DNA of 64,000 nt, taken from contig NZ_VDFW01000002.1 of the NCBI RefSeq assembly GCF_006152065.1, positions 186,001 to 250,000 of the forward strand. The letters run 5' to 3'. The position numbers and the translations under genes are program-made. The notes beneath the pieces were generated by a model, which ran no database searches, was not told the origin of the DNA, and saw only the letters and a list, made by a program, of their open reading frames with translations. Within the stretch, counting starts at the first letter, position 1, and each line of letters opens with the position of its first letter. Shown piece after piece: positions 7,771 to 16,051 of this stretch. The DNA comes from Amycolatopsis alkalitolerans (GTDB taxonomy: Bacteria; Actinomycetota; Actinomycetes; Mycobacteriales; Pseudonocardiaceae).

Positions 7771-8453
7771 TGTTCGAGCGCTTCACCCCGGACGCCCGCG
7801 CCGTCGTCGTCGAGGCGCAGGAGCATGCTCGCCGGCTCGGGCACCGCTATCTCGGCTGCGAACATCTGCTGCTCGCCGTGGCCGGCACCGGCGAGCCCGC
7901 GAGCGCTGTCCTGCGCGAGTACGGGATCATCCCGGACCACGTCGAGGAGGAAATCGTCCGCCGTACCGGTCTCGGTGGCGGGGCCGGCCTGTTCAGCGAC
8001 CTCGACGCGAACGCGCTTTCGGCCATCGGGATCGATCTCGACGCCGTGCGCGCCCGTATCGAGGCGTCCTTCGGAGCCGACGCCCTCACCCGGGCCGCCG
8101 AAGCCATGGACTCTCGCCCGCGTCGTGTCTTCCGGCGGGGACTGCTCAGCCGTCGGCGCCGCCGTGCCGTCCTCGCCGCGTCGGCGCCCCGCCCGGCGGT
8201 GGCCGGCCGCTACCAGAGCGCGGGCCCCGTTCCGCGCGGGCACCTGCCGTTCACCACGCGCGCCAAGAAGAGCCTCGAAAACAGTGTCCACGAGGCGATC
8301 GCCGGGCACGATCAGCACATCGGCGTCGAGCACCTCGCGCTCGCCCTGATCGGGATGAGGGCCGGGCTGGTGCCCCCGATCCTGGAGGCGCTCGGCGCGT
8401 CGGCCCCGGCGGTGCGCGCGGCGATCCTCGACCGCCACCGGCGAGCCGGCTGA
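7767..8453 (+). CDS. Clp N-terminal (ClpN) domain protein
   Basis: A 228-residue protein with two copies of the Clp-N repeat that ClpA/ClpC use to bind adaptors and substrates. The first (about 3-75) begins F-E-R-F-T-P-D-A-R-A-V-V-V-E-A-Q and has the H-R-Y-L-G-C-E-H-L-L-L-A motif. The second (about 155-225) has F-T-T-R-A-K-K-S-L-E and H-I-G-V-E-H-L-A-L-A. Between them is an arginine-rich linker (R-R-G-L-L-S-R-R-R-R-R). There is no AAA+ ATPase domain, so it cannot unfold substrates. It may act as an adaptor or decoy for the Clp protease, or sense protein damage. Translation is coupled to the upstream HTH gene. Confidence 0.85.
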   Translation: MMFERFTPDARAVVVEAQEHARRLGHRYLGCEHLLLAVAGTGEPASAVLREYGIIPDHVEEEIVRRTGLGGGAGLFSDLDANALSAIGIDLDAVRARIEASFGADALTRAAEAMDSRPRRVFRRGLLSRRRRRAVLAASAPRPAVAGRYQSAGPVPRGHLPFTTRAKKSLENSVHEAIAGHDQHIGVEHLALALIGMRAGLVPPILEALGASAPAVRAAILDRHRRAG

Positions 8454-8945
8454 TCAGCGGTCGTAGTACTGAGAGCCGTAGGTCCGCGTCTGGCCCCATT
8501 CGCGGGTGTTCGCGCGTTTCAGGGCGCTGCCGGCGGTGCTGATCAGCAGCAGCGTGATCACCAGCCCGATCACCAGGTTCAGCACGCCGGTCGCGATCTT
8601 GGTCTCGAGCTTCACCGACAGGCTGAGCGGCAGCACGACGCCGATGAGGGTCACCAGGACCATGATCCAGCCGAAGAACGTCGTCGGGGCCGGGGTGGCG
8701 ACGGTCAGCAGGTGGAGCAGGCCCGTGGCCGCGAGCGCGACGATCGCGGAGACGATGGCGTACGTGGCGGTGTTCGCGTTGCCCCAGAGCCCGGAGCCCT
8801 TCGGCGCGAGGATGGCGGCCCCGGCGAGGCCGCGCGCGATCAGGGTGCCCACGATCGCCACCAGCGCCGCGACGAGTGCGGTCGCGGCGCCCCCTGCCCA
8901 CAGCCGCCCCGGATCGGGCCGGGCCTGCCGACCGTAGTCGCCCAT
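8454..8945 (-). CDS. Four-helix membrane protein, DUF6069-like
   Basis: A 163-residue integral membrane protein with four hydrophobic segments (about 20-45, 63-85, 92-113, 125-148) and a hydrophilic, tyrosine-containing C terminus (S-Q-Y-Y-D-R). The pattern and the P-T-T-F-F-G-W segment before the third helix resemble DUF6069, an actinobacterial family of unknown function. It ends base-to-base against the Clp-N protein gene on the other strand and probably forms its own transcription unit. Confidence 0.65.
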   Translation of the reverse strand: MGDYGRQARPDPGRLWAGGAATALVAALVAIVGTLIARGLAGAAILAPKGSGLWGNANTATYAIVSAIVALAATGLLHLLTVATPAPTTFFGWIMVLVTLIGVVLPLSLSVKLETKIATGVLNLVIGLVITLLLISTAGSALKRANTREWGQTRTYGSQYYDR

Positions 8946-8983
8946 ACCGTGCGGTTACCCCACCGCTGTTGCCCCAAACCGGC

Positions 8984-10558
8984 CTATCGGGTGGCGAGGA
9001 GTAACTGCAGGTGACACACCAGCCGTTCCCGTGGGTCGTCCAGGCGCAGCCCGCCGATCGCCTTCGCGCGGCGGAGTCGGTGGCGCAGCGTGTTGGGGTG
9101 GATGTGCAGACCGGTCGCGGCGGCGCGGACGTCGCCGAGGGCGTCGAGGTACGCCAGCAGGGAGGTCACCAGCTCGGTCCCGTGCTCGGCGTCGTGTGCG
9201 ACCAGCGTGCCGACCGCGGGGTCGCGCAGGTCCGGATTCTCCTCCAGCAGCGAGAGTGTCTCGTCGAGCAGGATCTCCGCGCGCAGGTCGGAAATCGTGG
9301 CCACGTGCCGGTCCGGCGTGCGCGCCATCGCGTCGAGCACCCGGTCCGCCTCGCCTCGGGAGGTCGACACCTCCCCGAGCGCCGGGACCGCCGACCCTAT
9401 TCCTGCCTGCACGCGCGTCCCCGCTCGCGCGAGGACCGTCACCACGTGATCGGCCACCGTGGGCAGCGAAGCATCGGCATCCGGCAAAACCGCGTACACC
9501 CGCGAGCCGACCGTCGCGACGAGCGCGCCCCGCCGGTACGAGGTCGCGTGCACGGAGACCACGTTGCTGATCTCCAACCGGTGCAACTCGTGTTCCGACC
9601 GGTCGCGCTCGACCTCTCGCGCGGTGATGGCCAGTACGGTCGCCGGGGCCGACGGGTCGAGCCCGAGGTGCCCCGCCACGAGGTCGGCGCTGACCCGGCC
9701 TTCCAGAAGTCCCTCGACGAGATCCTCTCGCGGGCGGACGCTCGGCGACCGCCGCCGCAGCAACTGCACCGCGGCGAGCCGGGCGGCGCCCAGTAGGGCG
9801 CTTTCGGCGCGCTCCGCGAACGGCTGCGCGCCTTCTTGTACCCAGATCGTGCCGAGATGCTGCGTGCCGGCCCGGATGCCGACCGCAAGCCGCCGCCGGA
9901 TGCCCAGTTCCGGCCGCTCCTCGACGCGCACGACCTCCTCGCCGGAGCGCAGCCGCTGGTACACACCCCATTCGCGCAGCAGCGCCAGGTACTGCTCGGG
10001 TCCTTCCCAGCCGAGGATCGACAGCCGGCGCAGCTCGTCGATCTCGTCGTCCGACCGCGAATAGGCGAGTACCCGGTTGCCCGCGTCCTCGATCGTGACA
10101 CTGCCCGCGGTCAGTACCGCGACCGTTTGCGCGAGGGCGAACAGGTCGCCACTGTCGGCCGTGGAGGCCGCAGCGAGGCTCGCCGCCTCCAGCACCTCGC
10201 GCAACAGCGTCTGCAGCTGGTCCCACCGCATCCGCGGCCCGACGGTCAGCAGCGCCGTCCCGCTGTCCTCCGCGGCGGCGCGCAGGTCGTCGAGCCCGCC
10301 GCCGTGCTTGACCACGACGGCCACCGCGCCCGCCCTCGCCGCCGCCCGCACCGACCGGACCGCGCCGCGCCCGCGGACGCCGACCAGCAGCACCAGTTCG
10401 CCGGCGAAGCTGCCCGTCTCGTCGTCGGGGTCGAAGATGCCGACACCCTGCACGAGTGCGTCGAGGCTGCCTGCCGCCGGTTCCAGGAGCGGCTCTCCGA
10501 CGGCCAGGAGCAGCTGCCGCAACGGTAGGCCGCTCGTTGTTCGATCGGACAAGCTCAC
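8984..10558 (-). CDS. PucR-family regulator of proline catabolism, PruC-like
   Basis: A 524-residue regulator with an N-terminal sensory region (about 1-270), a degenerate GGDEF-like middle, and a C-terminal HTH_30 domain (G-L-H-I-H-P-N-T-L-R-H-R-L-R-R-A around 480-495). Its GTG start (10558) is separated by only 60 bp from the divergent pruA gene. Mycobacterium smegmatis PruC, a PucR-type activator needed for proline use, has the same position relative to pruA and putA. By analogy this protein should switch on the two genes to its right in response to proline or P5C. The whole regulatory region must fit within 10559-10618. Confidence 0.8.
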   Translation of the reverse strand: MSLSDRTTSGLPLRQLLLAVGEPLLEPAAGSLDALVQGVGIFDPDDETGSFAGELVLLVGVRGRGAVRSVRAAARAGAVAVVVKHGGGLDDLRAAAEDSGTALLTVGPRMRWDQLQTLLREVLEAASLAAASTADSGDLFALAQTVAVLTAGSVTIEDAGNRVLAYSRSDDEIDELRRLSILGWEGPEQYLALLREWGVYQRLRSGEEVVRVEERPELGIRRRLAVGIRAGTQHLGTIWVQEGAQPFAERAESALLGAARLAAVQLLRRRSPSVRPREDLVEGLLEGRVSADLVAGHLGLDPSAPATVLAITAREVERDRSEHELHRLEISNVVSVHATSYRRGALVATVGSRVYAVLPDADASLPTVADHVVTVLARAGTRVQAGIGSAVPALGEVSTSRGEADRVLDAMARTPDRHVATISDLRAEILLDETLSLLEENPDLRDPAVGTLVAHDAEHGTELVTSLLAYLDALGDVRAAATGLHIHPNTLRHRLRRAKAIGGLRLDDPRERLVCHLQLLLATR

Positions 10559-10618
10559 CTTTTCAAGATTAGCCGATCAGCCAGTCCGGCGAGCCGGTCC
10601 GCTGCCTAGCCTTGGCGC

Positions 10619-12244
10619 ATGGACGCGCTCACCCACCCGCCCGCGCCGCGCAACGAAGCGGCCCGCGACTACGCCCCCGGTTCGCCGGAACGCGCGAGCC
10701 TGACCGCGAAACTCGCCGAGTTCACCGGGCAGCGGTTCGAGTTGACGGCCACCATCGACGGCGAGCAGCGGATGGGCGGCGGCGCGCCGATCGACGTCGT
10801 GCAGCCGCACGACCACGCGCGTGTGCTCGGCACGATGCGCAACTCGACGCACGAGGACGCGAAGGCCGCGGTCGCCGCGGCCGTGCGCGCCGCCCCGGCC
10901 TGGCGCGCGCTCCCCTTCGACGAGCGGGCGGCCGTCCTGCTCCGTGCCGCCGACCTGCTGTCCGGACCGTGGCGCGACACGCTGAACGCCGCGACGATGC
11001 TCGGTCAGTCGAAAACGGTTGTGCAGGCGGAAATCGACTCCGCCTGCGAGCTGGCCGACTTCTGGCGGTTCAACGTGCACTTCGCGCGGCAGATCCACGC
11101 CGGGCAGCCGCAGAGCAGCCCGGGTGTGTGGAACCGCACCGACTACCGGCCGCTGGAGGGGTTCGTCTACGCGATCACCCCGTTCAACTTCACCGCGATC
11201 GCCGGGAACCTGCCGACGGCGCCCGCGCTGATGGGCAACACGGTGATCTGGAAGCCTTCGCCGACCCAGAGCCTGGCCGCGCACCTGACGATGCGGCTGC
11301 TCGAAGAGGCCGGCCTGCCGCCGGGCGTGATCAACCTGCTGCCGGGTGACGGGCTGGCCGTGTCCGACGTCGTGCTCGCCGACCCCGCACTCGCCGGGAT
11401 CCACTTCACCGGGTCCACGAAGACCTTCCAGCACCTGTGGTCGACGGTCGGGGCGAACCTCGCGAACTACCGCACGTACCCGAGGCTGGTGGGGGAGACC
11501 GGCGGCAAGGACTTCGTGGTGGCACACGCTTCCGCGGACGTCGACGTGCTGCGGACCGCGCTCGTGCGGGGCGCTTTCGAATACCAGGGCCAGAAGTGCT
11601 CGGCAGCGTCGCGGGCGTTCGTGCCGCGTTCGGTGTGGGCCCGGCTCAAGGATGATCTGGTGTCCGAAGTGGACTCTTTGCCGATGGGCGAGGTCACCGA
11701 CTTCGGTAACTTCCTGGGCGCGGTGATCGACCGTCGCGCGTTCGCCCGGCTCGACGGTGTGCTGAAGAAGGCGCACGCGGCGCCCGATCTGGACGTCGTC
11801 GCCGGCGGGACGGCGGATGATTCGGCGGGCTTCTTCGTGCGCCCCACGGTGATCGTGGGCGAGGACCCGGCGAACGAGGTCTTCCGCACCGAGTTCTTCG
11901 GCCCGGTCCTCGCCGTGCACGTCTATGAGGACGGCGACTACGAGCGCGTGCTGCGGACCGTCGACGAGGGGGCGCCGTACGGGCTGACCGGTTCGGTGAT
12001 CGCGACCGACCGTGCCGCCGTGCGGCAGGCGAGCGAGGCGCTGCGCTTCGCCGCCGGCAACTTCTACGTCAACGACAAGCCGACCGGCGCCGTCGTGGGG
12101 CAGCAGCCGTTCGGCGGTGCGCGGGCCTCGGGCACGAACGACAAGGCGGGTTCGGTCTACAACCTGCAGCGCTGGGTGAGCCCGCGGTCGATCAAGGAGA
12201 ACCTGCTTCCGCCGAAGACCAGCGGGTATCCGCACCAGGGCTGA
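10619..12244 (+). CDS. pruA: L-glutamate gamma-semialdehyde (P5C) dehydrogenase
   Basis: A 541-residue aldehyde dehydrogenase of the P5CDH group, matching the mycobacterial RocA/PruA length. The NAD+-binding and catalytic motifs are present: P-F-N-F-T-A-I-A-G-N, F-T-G-S-T-K, E-T-G-G-K-D with the general-base Glu, and G-Q-K-C-S-A-A-S-R with the nucleophile Cys at about residue 327. It oxidises glutamate semialdehyde, from hydrolysis of P5C, to glutamate, the second step of proline degradation. ATG 10619 sits 60 bp from the divergent regulator gene. Proline dehydrogenase follows after 14 bp, so the two steps are encoded as separate enzymes rather than as one fused PutA. Confidence 0.95.
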   Translation: MDALTHPPAPRNEAARDYAPGSPERASLTAKLAEFTGQRFELTATIDGEQRMGGGAPIDVVQPHDHARVLGTMRNSTHEDAKAAVAAAVRAAPAWRALPFDERAAVLLRAADLLSGPWRDTLNAATMLGQSKTVVQAEIDSACELADFWRFNVHFARQIHAGQPQSSPGVWNRTDYRPLEGFVYAITPFNFTAIAGNLPTAPALMGNTVIWKPSPTQSLAAHLTMRLLEEAGLPPGVINLLPGDGLAVSDVVLADPALAGIHFTGSTKTFQHLWSTVGANLANYRTYPRLVGETGGKDFVVAHASADVDVLRTALVRGAFEYQGQKCSAASRAFVPRSVWARLKDDLVSEVDSLPMGEVTDFGNFLGAVIDRRAFARLDGVLKKAHAAPDLDVVAGGTADDSAGFFVRPTVIVGEDPANEVFRTEFFGPVLAVHVYEDGDYERVLRTVDEGAPYGLTGSVIATDRAAVRQASEALRFAAGNFYVNDKPTGAVVGQQPFGGARASGTNDKAGSVYNLQRWVSPRSIKENLLPPKTSGYPHQG

Positions 12245-12258
12245 AAAGGAGGCAGGAC

Positions 12259-13185
12259 ATGCTCCGCTCCGCGTTGCTCGCCGCGTCCCGGTCGCCCAGG
12301 TGCCGGTCGGTCGTCGAGCGCACGTCGACGATGCGCCCGATCGTCGACCGGTTCGTCGCCGGATCCACTGTGGACGATGCCGTCCGGGTGGCGCACGAGC
12401 TTGCCGGCGACCGGCTGGTCTCGCTCGACCGGCTGGGCGAGGACACCCTGGACCGCGCGCAGGCGGAGCAGACCGCCGAGGCCTATCGCGCCCTGCTGGC
12501 ACGACTGGATGCCGAAGGGCTCGGTGCCGCGGCCGAGGTGTCGGTCAAGCTGTCCGCGCTGGGGCAGGCGCTGCCCGTGGACGGGGAGAAGATCGCGCTG
12601 GAGAGCACACGGCGCATCTGCGAGGCGGCGGCCGCGGCCGGCACGACCGTCACGGTGGACATGGAAGATCACACGACCACCGACTCGACGCTGGAGATCG
12701 TGCGGGCGCTGCGGGCGGATTTCCCCGATACGGGCACCGTTCTGCAGGCCTATCTCAAGCGGACCGCGGCCGACTGCGCGGATTTCGCCGGTCCGGGTTC
12801 ACGGATCCGGCTGTGCAAGGGCGCCTACGACGAGCCGGCGTCGGTCGCGTATCGCGGAAAGTCCGAAGTGGACGGTTCCTACGTCCGGTGCCTCGAAGTG
12901 CTGATGAACGGGCAGGGCTACCCGATGGTCGCGACGCACGACCCGCGGCTGACCGGGATCGCGGAGCGGCTCGCCGCGCGGGCGGGCCGGGCGCGGGACC
13001 GGTACGAGTTCCAGATGCTCTACGGCGTGCGGCCGCAGGCGCAGCGGGAGATCGCGGGGCGCGGGCTGCGGATGCGCGTCTATGTCCCGTACGGCGCCGA
13101 GTGGTACCCGTATTTCATGCGCCGCCTCGGCGAGCGCCCGGCAAACCTGGCCTTCTTCCTCCGCGCCCTGACCCACCGCCGCTAA
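12259..13185 (+). CDS. Proline dehydrogenase
   Basis: A 308-residue FAD-dependent TIM-barrel enzyme of the monofunctional actinobacterial type. Motifs include V-S-V-K-L-S-A-L-G, V-T-V-D-M-E-D-H, Q-A-Y-L-K-R-T, R-L-C-K-G-A-Y-D-E-P, T-H-D-P-R-L, Y-E-F-Q-M-L-Y-G-V-R, Y-V-P-Y-G-A-E-W-Y-P-Y, and the C-terminal R-R-L-x-E-R-P-A-N-L-x-F-F helix that contacts substrate. It oxidises proline to P5C, feeding electrons to the quinone pool, and passes P5C to the dehydrogenase encoded just upstream. AAAGGAGG lies before ATG 12259. Confidence 0.94.
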   Translation: MLRSALLAASRSPRCRSVVERTSTMRPIVDRFVAGSTVDDAVRVAHELAGDRLVSLDRLGEDTLDRAQAEQTAEAYRALLARLDAEGLGAAAEVSVKLSALGQALPVDGEKIALESTRRICEAAAAAGTTVTVDMEDHTTTDSTLEIVRALRADFPDTGTVLQAYLKRTAADCADFAGPGSRIRLCKGAYDEPASVAYRGKSEVDGSYVRCLEVLMNGQGYPMVATHDPRLTGIAERLAARAGRARDRYEFQMLYGVRPQAQREIAGRGLRMRVYVPYGAEWYPYFMRRLGERPANLAFFLRALTHRR

Positions 13186-13220
13186 CCGCACCGGCCCCCC
13201 GCCGGGTCACGTTGGTGCGG
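13186..13220 (+). terminator. Possible terminator after the proline operon
   Basis: CCGCACC (13186-13192) pairs with GGTGCGG (13214-13220). The 21-nt loop holds a further CCGG/CCGG pairing. No T tract follows, which is usual in high-GC actinomycetes. It begins at the stop codon of proline dehydrogenase. Confidence 0.4.
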
Positions 13221-13493
13221 AGGTTAGCTACGGCGGGGACTGAGACTAGCCGCGCAAAACAGACATTGTTCGCAAAGGGACCGGCAGAGGCCGCGGTTTC
13301 TCTTTGCCTGCCGCCGGAAGTCTAGACAGCGCCGCCCGAGAAGCGTATTCATGATAGGCAGCCACATACGGTATACAGCCTACAGTGTCCACATTCGCAG
13401 TGCCGGTCGGCGCGCGGGGCGCACTGCTGCTGCCGGGTGGACGGAAGGAACCAGTGGCCAGGGAAGCCGGCTTCAGCGTCGAAAGAGGCTCTC
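13221..13493. other. Regulatory gap before the oxalate/formate-type transporter
   Basis: No gene is supported here. The stretch has an unusually A+T-rich patch around 13343-13400 with GTATAC at 13371-13376, flanked by TAGGC (13355-13359) and GCCTA (13378-13382) as an inverted repeat with an 18-bp gap. This is the best candidate for promoter and operator of the downstream transporter gene. No regulator gene is adjacent, so control must come from elsewhere. Confidence 0.35.
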
Positions 13494-14879
13494 ATGGAAA
13501 AAAGCCCCGCAGGCTATTCCGAAATAACGGATGAAAACGGACGAACCTACCGCGTGGGTGAATCGCCGCACGAACTTCTCGGCAGGTCCCGGGTCTGGAT
13601 GATGTGGCTGCCGTGGGTGGCCATGTTCGCGGTGAGCTCCTTCGAATACGGCTGGGGGGCCGTCGAGAAGACACTGGAAAAGCAGTACGGCTGGACGCTG
13701 ACCGAGGCGTTCTGGCTGGCCAGCGTCTGGGCCGTCTTTCAGGCCGGGGTGGCGTTCCCGGCCGGCCGGTTGCGAGAGAAAGGCGCCTTCTCCGCGCGCA
13801 CCGCCATGCTGATCGGCGCGATCTTCTGCGGGATCGGGTATTTCACGCTCGCGCACGTGGGAAACCTGGTGATCGCATTCCTCGGGTACTCGGTGCTCGG
13901 CGGTATCGGCGCCGGATTGGTCTATGCCACAGCGATCAACATGGTCAGCAAATGGTACCCGGAGAAGCGCGGGGCGCGCGTGGGCTTCGTCAACGGTGCC
14001 TTCGCCTACGGCAGCGTGCCGCTGATCTACGTGTTCTCGTACGCGATGACCCCGCACAACTTCGGGCTGCTGCTCGACATCGTCGGTGCCTACATGCTGG
14101 TCGCGCTGCTCATCTGCGGCCTGATGTTCCGTGACCCGCCGAAGAACTGGTGGCCCGCGCACGTCGACCCGCTGCGCTGGTCGGCAGGCGGCCGCAGCGC
14201 CGCGGTGCGCAGCCTCGTGAAGAACCCGCCCGCGGTAAGGCAGTTCTCGCCGATGGAGGCGATGCGCAGCGGGATGCTGCCGCTGATGTGGTGCTGCATG
14301 GTCGTCATCGGTGCGGTGTCGCTGTTCGGGATCAACTTCGAGGTGCCGTTCGCGAAGGAGAGCGGGTTCGGCCCGTTCGTCGTCGCGTCCTCGGCGGGTG
14401 TGCTCTCGATCGTCAACGGCACCGGGCGCGCGCTCGTGGGCTGGGCGTCGGACCTGATCGGCCGGCGGCAGACACTCACGATCGTGCTGGTGATCGCCGC
14501 GATCGCGCAGTTCGGCGTGATGTACGCGGGGAACACGCGCAACCTCTGGTTGTTCATGATCGCCGCCTTCCTGACCGGGTTCGGCAGCGGCGCGTTCTAC
14601 CCGCTGTTCGCCACCCTCGTGCCGGACTACTTCGGGGAGAACCACAACGCCACGAACTACGGCATCGTCTACAGCTCCAAGCTCGTCGGCGGCATCGGCG
14701 GAGGCGGCCTCGCCGCTGGCGTCGTCGTGGCCTGGGGCTACACCGGGGCGTATCTGCTCGCGGGTGGGTGTGCGCTGCTCGCCGCGCTGCTCAGCCTTTT
14801 CCTCCGTCAGCCGGGCAGGCGGAGCGGGCACACCGCATCGGTCGCCGAGGAGATCGGCGGCACGGCGGTCGCCGGCTAG
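13494..14879 (+). CDS. MFS transporter, oxalate/formate antiporter-like
   Basis: A 461-residue protein of the OFA family with about 12 membrane segments. Typical features are W-L-A-S-V-W-A-V-F-Q-A-G-V-A-F-P-A-G-R-L-R-E in helix 2 to loop 2-3, G-I-G-A-G-L-V-Y-A-T in helix 5, K-W-Y-P-E-K-R-G before helix 6, and the mirrored G-W-A-S-D-L-I-G-R-R loop. OFA carriers exchange small carboxylates such as oxalate and formate; many homologues have unknown substrates. ATG 13494 is chosen over an upstream in-frame start because GAAAGAGG precedes it at good spacing. No oxalate decarboxylation genes are nearby, so the substrate is open. Confidence 0.85.
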   Translation: MEKSPAGYSEITDENGRTYRVGESPHELLGRSRVWMMWLPWVAMFAVSSFEYGWGAVEKTLEKQYGWTLTEAFWLASVWAVFQAGVAFPAGRLREKGAFSARTAMLIGAIFCGIGYFTLAHVGNLVIAFLGYSVLGGIGAGLVYATAINMVSKWYPEKRGARVGFVNGAFAYGSVPLIYVFSYAMTPHNFGLLLDIVGAYMLVALLICGLMFRDPPKNWWPAHVDPLRWSAGGRSAAVRSLVKNPPAVRQFSPMEAMRSGMLPLMWCCMVVIGAVSLFGINFEVPFAKESGFGPFVVASSAGVLSIVNGTGRALVGWASDLIGRRQTLTIVLVIAAIAQFGVMYAGNTRNLWLFMIAAFLTGFGSGAFYPLFATLVPDYFGENHNATNYGIVYSSKLVGGIGGGGLAAGVVVAWGYTGAYLLAGGCALLAALLSLFLRQPGRRSGHTASVAEEIGGTAVAG

Positions 14880-14892
14880 CGGATCCGTCCCC

Positions 14893-14936
14893 GAACCGGG
14901 CGCTGCGCATCCCGTCAGGTGCGCAGCGCCCGGTTC
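14893..14936. terminator. Strong bidirectional hairpin terminator
   Basis: Two perfectly complementary 17-nt arms (14893-14909 and 14920-14936) are separated by a 10-nt loop. It lies between convergent genes: the left arm starts 13 bp after the MFS stop. The right arm is inside the last codons of the ABC permease gene (stop at 14915-14917), so the final residues N-R-A-L-R-T are encoded by the stem. This is the most stable simple hairpin noticed in the window. Confidence 0.75.
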
Positions 14937-16051
14937 AGCATGAACGTCGCCGAGACCAGCAGCACCACCGCAAACCCGGCGAGCACGGCCAGTTGCATCC
15001 CGATGCCGGCGATGCCTTCGCCGCGCGCGAGCAGCCTGGTCCAGGCGTCCACGGCCCACGCGTGCGGCGCGATGTGCCCGATCTCGCGCACCACGGGCGG
15101 CACGATCTCCAGCGGCCACATGCACCCCCCGAGCATGCCCAGCCCGATGCCGATCGCCGGACCGATCGCGGAAGCCTGCTCAGGGGTGCGGAACAGGCTG
15201 CCGCTGAGCATGCCCGCTCCGGCGCCGACCAGCGCCCAGACGGCGATCAGCACGGCCGCGGCGAGCGGATCTCCCCAGCGGACACCGAAGAACCCCGCGC
15301 CGATCCCGACGATGAACAGCGACTGGGCGAGCGCGAGCCCGAAGTAGCACGCGGTCTCACCGAGCACGATGTCCCGGGCACGCACCGGACTGGCCAGCGC
15401 GCGGGTGTAGATCCCGAGCTTGCGGGTCTGCGCCAGCGCGGCGCCGCCGGCGACGGCGTTGATGAACACGAACAGCACGAGCATCGTCGGTGCGCTGTAG
15501 GAGAATCCGGGCGGTAACGTCGTGTCGGCGGTGCCCACCGCCTCGGTGCGCACGCTGACCCGTGGCATCTCGGCCGCGAGGGAACGGGCGAGTGGTAACC
15601 GCGTGTCGGTGGTGCCGCCGGCTTCGGCCGCGGCGAACCGCGCGGCCTGCACGGTCGCGGCATGCTGGGCGACGACGGCCGACACGGCGGACCAGACTCC
15701 CTGCGCAGCGCTGGTTGATCCCGTGGTCAGCAACGGGATCTCGACATGTGCGCTGTCCATATCGGACGGTATGAGCACGGCGGCGTCGATCTCGGCGCGC
15801 CGCAGCGCGGCCCTGGCCGAATCCTCGTCCGGATAGGACCTGGTGTCCAATGTGGATGCCGAGCCGAGGTCGGTGCTCAGCTGTTCGGCGGCCGGTCCGG
15901 CGCCGGTTACGACGCCCACCCGGAAGTCCGGCTGCCCGCGCACGGCCGCGCCGATGATCAGGATCACCACCACCGGCAGGAGCACCATGAAGAACAGGGA
16001 GATCCGGTCGCGGGCGAGACGTCGCATCCAGGCGAGGGCGATGGCGGTCAT
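14915..16051 (-). CDS. ABC-2 type transporter permease (second subunit)
   Basis: A 378-residue membrane subunit. An N-terminal transmembrane helix (about 17-37) is followed by a large extracytoplasmic domain (40-190) and five more helices between 195 and 375. This is the topology of ABC-2 exporters related to daunorubicin DrrB and YhaP/NatB. ATG 16051 overlaps the stop of the partner permease by four bases (ATGA). With the upstream permease and ATPase it forms a heterodimeric-permease exporter; drugs or cell-envelope lipids are typical cargo. The last codons form one arm of the terminator hairpin. Confidence 0.85.
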   Translation of the reverse strand: MTAIALAWMRRLARDRISLFFMVLLPVVVILIIGAAVRGQPDFRVGVVTGAGPAAEQLSTDLGSASTLDTRSYPDEDSARAALRRAEIDAAVLIPSDMDSAHVEIPLLTTGSTSAAQGVWSAVSAVVAQHAATVQAARFAAAEAGGTTDTRLPLARSLAAEMPRVSVRTEAVGTADTTLPPGFSYSAPTMLVLFVFINAVAGGAALAQTRKLGIYTRALASPVRARDIVLGETACYFGLALAQSLFIVGIGAGFFGVRWGDPLAAAVLIAVWALVGAGAGMLSGSLFRTPEQASAIGPAIGIGLGMLGGCMWPLEIVPPVVREIGHIAPHAWAVDAWTRLLARGEGIAGIGMQLAVLAGFAVVLLVSATFMLNRALRT

